7,132 bases of DNA from Prevotella sp. (GTDB lineage: Bacteria; Bacteroidota; Bacteroidia; Bacteroidales; Bacteroidaceae), in the NCBI GenBank assembly GCA_017430675.1, contig JAFRMM010000146.1:1-7132 (forward strand), read 5' to 3'. Made by a program: the position numbers and the translations under genes. Each line of letters starts with the position of its first letter. Position 1 is the stretch's first letter. Below the pieces are notes generated by a model. The model ran no database searches and was not told where the DNA came from. It was given only the letters and a program-made list of their open reading frames with translations. Positions 5,558-7,132 of this stretch are shown in pieces.

Positions 5558-5589
5558 CAAAGATAAGAACTAATTTTGAAAGTTCCAAA
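5558..5589 (-). promoter_or_regulatory. Lone leftward promoter
   Basis: On the minus strand TTTG (5589-5586), 20 bases, then TATCTTTG (5565-5558) is a perfect Bacteroidetes -33/-7 match. It points into the 3' end of the convergent DUF6169-type gene and has no full gene downstream. Confidence 0.65.
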
Positions 5590-5608
5590 TAATTTAGCAG
5601 AAAAATGC

Positions 5609-5689
5609 TCAATCTACATCTATAGCCTTAATCACATCCTGGAGGATATCCGCATGGTCGAAGGCCAGTGTTGGCAAGGCAGTCAGCCG
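5609..5689 (-). pseudogene. C-terminal gene scrap
   Basis: A 26-codon minus-strand frame bounded by stops has no start codon of its own. It reads LTALPTLAFDHADILQDVIK followed by AIDVD and a TGA at 5609-5611. Its balanced composition and higher G+C than the surroundings suggest the tail of a decayed protein-coding gene. The parent family is not recognisable from so little. A longer minus-strand frame (5628-5843) overlaps it out of phase. Confidence 0.3.
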
Positions 5690-5781
5690 TCACCGACGGT
5701 CTTGGATATTTGTATGTGTATGCCATGATAAACGTTATACTTGCAAGGATAGAAAGAAAAATGGTAAGTACAAAGAAAAAA

Positions 5782-5814
5782 CTGAAAAAATCACAGCCTC
5801 CACCCCGAAATGTC
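5782..5814. repeat. Dispersed 33-bp repeat, copy B
   Basis: Same orientation as copy A at 3590-3623, with one base fewer in the C-run and five substitutions. It lies in the gene-poor stretch 5690-5848, which holds only weak, mutually overlapping frames on both strands. Confidence 0.7.
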
Positions 5815-5848
5815 AGGAAAGCCTTTTCGGCCATTAGATTCATGCTAT

Positions 5849-5898
5849 AATAATTAATATTTTATTTGCCCCTATAAGGGCAAATATATTTAATTATT
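5849..5898. terminator. Long A+T-rich hairpin, possible bidirectional terminator
   Basis: A perfect 9-bp core stem, TATTTGCCC (5863-5871) with GGGCAAATA (5878-5886), closes a 6-base loop. Outside it AATAATTAA (5849-5857) pairs perfectly with TTAATTATT (5890-5898), with a few unpaired bases between. The whole arm is about 22 bp. It sits between the insertion sequence and the debris region, where it could stop transposase transcription from the right. Confidence 0.5.
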
Positions 5899-5902
5899 GC
5901 TG

Positions 5903-5918
5903 TCCGATAAAAATCGGA
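5903..5918. repeat. Perfect 6-bp hairpin near the insertion-sequence end
   Basis: TCCGAT (5903-5908), AAAA loop, ATCGGA (5913-5918). It lies inside the presumed end of the insertion sequence and could be part of the terminal repeat or a short terminator for the transposase. No T-run follows on either strand. Confidence 0.5.
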
Positions 5919-5989
5919 ATTGATTAATATTCGCTTGAAACCGCCTTTAAACAGGCAGATTTAATTCTCATCTCAAAAAGTAACCCCTC

Positions 5990-7132
5990 CTACGTAGGGA
6001 AAAGTTCCAATTGTCGTGTATTCTGACACGCTTCCCACCTCGCTCGCTGTTGTTCCAGCAAGTTCCAGTCGAGTTTCGGACAATTGAGCAGAGTAATGAG
6101 GTCGATATATGCACCCAGAGTCACCCTGGTAAGCATCACGATATTCGAGAAGGCCAGCTTGCTTTTGGCTTTTGTCTGCATAACCCTCAATAAGAGGTAG
6201 GCAATCATGGTCACCCATATCTGTATCTCGATGGCATTGGTATTATCGCCAAGGAAGTACCTCAATGGGAAGTTCTGCTTCAATTTTTTGAAGAGCGACT
6301 CGATACTCCAGCGCCTGCGGTACGTCTCACAGACTTGCTCTGCAGACATCTCCTCAGGATCAAGTACGTTTGTAATGAACTCAACGGTATCCTTGCCGTC
6401 ATCAGTACGCCTGACTATTCTGCGACAGCGGTATGTTCCTTGTACACGCTCCTTCACAGTGATCACACCAGAATTGGGCCTTCTGCCACGGCGATGCTTG
6501 AGTTCCTCCTCTGTCATGGGACGCTCTACATACTTGTCATACGTAAACTCTATAATCTGGTCTGCGATGATGTCTCTCTCAGGACACTTTCGCTGCTCGA
6601 TGATTTTGAATTTGGCATTATCCTTCAGGCGACAGACAAACTTGTAGCCGGCTTCATCAAGCCGTTTCCATAGCTGATAGTCGGTATAGCCCATGTCGAA
6701 GGTTATGAATGATCCATAGGGAAGATCGAACAGTCGCGCCATAACCTCATGGTCATGCACTATGCCTTCTGTATAGTCGACGAAAACGGGAAGGTCGATG
6801 CTCTCCTCAATAATGGTATGAACTTTGATTCCGCCTTTTTTCTTCCCATTATTCGGATTGCGTCCGACTCCCCTAAGTATCTGAGAGAAAAGGCTTATCG
6901 TGGTTGAGTCCATCACGTGAAGCTTCGTAGAAACCTCTCTTTTCGTCAGGCTGTCCGATAAAAACGATGCGTAACGGTTATAAAGTGAGCGGTAGATGGA
7001 GCCAAAGAAGCTGGACTTGCGCCGTTTATTGGCATCGGACAGCGTACTGCGGCATATCATGTGGTCGATGCCTAAATGATTCATGCGGGTAGCATTGGCA
7101 GCAAAACCAAGACAGGTCTCACGCAGGGAGCG
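5990..7132 (-). CDS. IS4-family DDE transposase, N-terminus cut by the window edge
   Basis: The visible 380 residues have an open frame to the right edge. Upstream of the Met at 7084 the codons continue RSLRETCLGFAANATR, so that Met is internal; together with HLGI and CRSTLSDANKRR this is the N-terminal pattern of Bacteroidetes IS4 transposases (DUF4372-like). Counting from that Met, the first catalytic Asp is Asp59 (HVMDSTTISLF), the second Asp130 (ITFDMGYTDYQLW), and the third acidic residue Glu262. The IS4 signature Y-x2-R-x3-E-x6-K is complete as Tyr255, Arg258, Glu262 and Lys269 in ETYRRRWSIESLFKKLK. A substantial insertion separates the second Asp from the Glu, as expected for the family. 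Nothing visible inactivates it, so the element may be mobile. Stop TAG at 5990-5992. Confidence 0.95.
   Translation of the reverse strand, partial: RSLRETCLGFAANATRMNHLGIDHMICRSTLSDANKRRKSSFFGSIYRSLYNRYASFLSDSLTKREVSTKLHVMDSTTISLFSQILRGVGRNPNNGKKKGGIKVHTIIEESIDLPVFVDYTEGIVHDHEVMARLFDLPYGSFITFDMGYTDYQLWKRLDEAGYKFVCRLKDNAKFKIIEQRKCPERDIIADQIIEFTYDKYVERPMTEEELKHRRGRRPNSGVITVKERVQGTYRCRRIVRRTDDGKDTVEFITNVLDPEEMSAEQVCETYRRRWSIESLFKKLKQNFPLRYFLGDNTNAIEIQIWVTMIAYLLLRVMQTKAKSKLAFSNIVMLTRVTLGAYIDLITLLNCPKLDWNLLEQQRARWEACQNTRQLELFPT

Larger units (their letters stand above)
5899..7132 (-). mobile_element. IS4-family insertion sequence, partial (far end outside the window)
   Basis: The element is defined by its IS4-type transposase. 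The inner boundary is not certain. I place it near 5899, where GCTGTCCGATAAAAA begins, followed by a perfect small palindrome (5903-5918), 71 bases beyond the transposase stop. The other terminal repeat and any target-site duplication lie past the right edge, so the ends cannot be paired here. The element orientation is leftward. Confidence 0.7.

Noticed and set aside
5628..5843. 71-codon minus-strand frame with a hydrophobic, membrane-like stretch
   Set aside because: The hydrophobicity comes from T-rich DNA, the frame includes a copy of a dispersed non-coding repeat, and an overlapping plus-strand frame (5668-5850) is equally plausible. Neither can be supported.
6207..6673. Plus-strand frames opposite the transposase
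   Set aside because: They are antisense shadows of an intact IS4 transposase with complete DDE and YREK residues.
1..7132. tRNA, rRNA or riboswitch
   Set aside because: No cloverleaf-like or recognised conserved RNA core was seen in the intergenic stretches on either strand by eye.

Overview
The window looks like a piece of a Bacteroidetes chromosome, most likely a gut- or rumen-type Prevotella or Bacteroides relative. The evidence is several promoters of the Bacteroidetes form (TTTG, 20 bases, TAnnTTTG), start codons without clear Shine-Dalgarno sites, a DUF6169-type protein, and an IS4-type transposase with the N-terminal motif common in Bacteroidetes. The species call is inference.

Left part (1-3560), G+C-richer and conserved. 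The C-terminal half of an HI0933-type FAD-binding oxidoreductase runs rightward off the left edge. It converges with, and overlaps by 10 bases, a leftward three-gene operon: ketoacyl-ACP synthase, then acyl carrier protein, then AMP-forming acyl/aryl ligase. The order suggests that the ligase activates an acid for the carrier protein and the synthase extends it. No ketoreductase, dehydratase or thioesterase is present here, so these steps would be shared with primary fatty-acid synthesis or encoded elsewhere. The carrier-protein/ligase junction is made of ten 7-bp repeats that create two UAAUG stop/start overlaps.

Middle part (3560-5990), A+T-rich and accessory in character. It holds dispersed and tandem repeats, palindromes, gene remnants, and a promoter enclosed by a perfect 12-bp inverted repeat with open frames pointing outward on both sides, which is a candidate invertible switch. 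It also has a 155-aa basic protein of unknown function, divergent from a pair made of an unannotated 45-aa charged helical protein and a DUF6169-type protein. Right of these is a second patch of debris with a lone leftward promoter, a C-terminal gene scrap, a second copy of a 33-bp repeat, and a long hairpin.

Right part (about 5900-7132). An IS4-family insertion sequence has its transposase on the minus strand; its N-terminus and far end lie beyond the right edge.

The best candidates for something undescribed are the inverted-repeat-flanked promoter at 3950-4021, the heptamer translational relay at 1994-2070, and the 45-aa/DUF6169 pair at 4839-5464.
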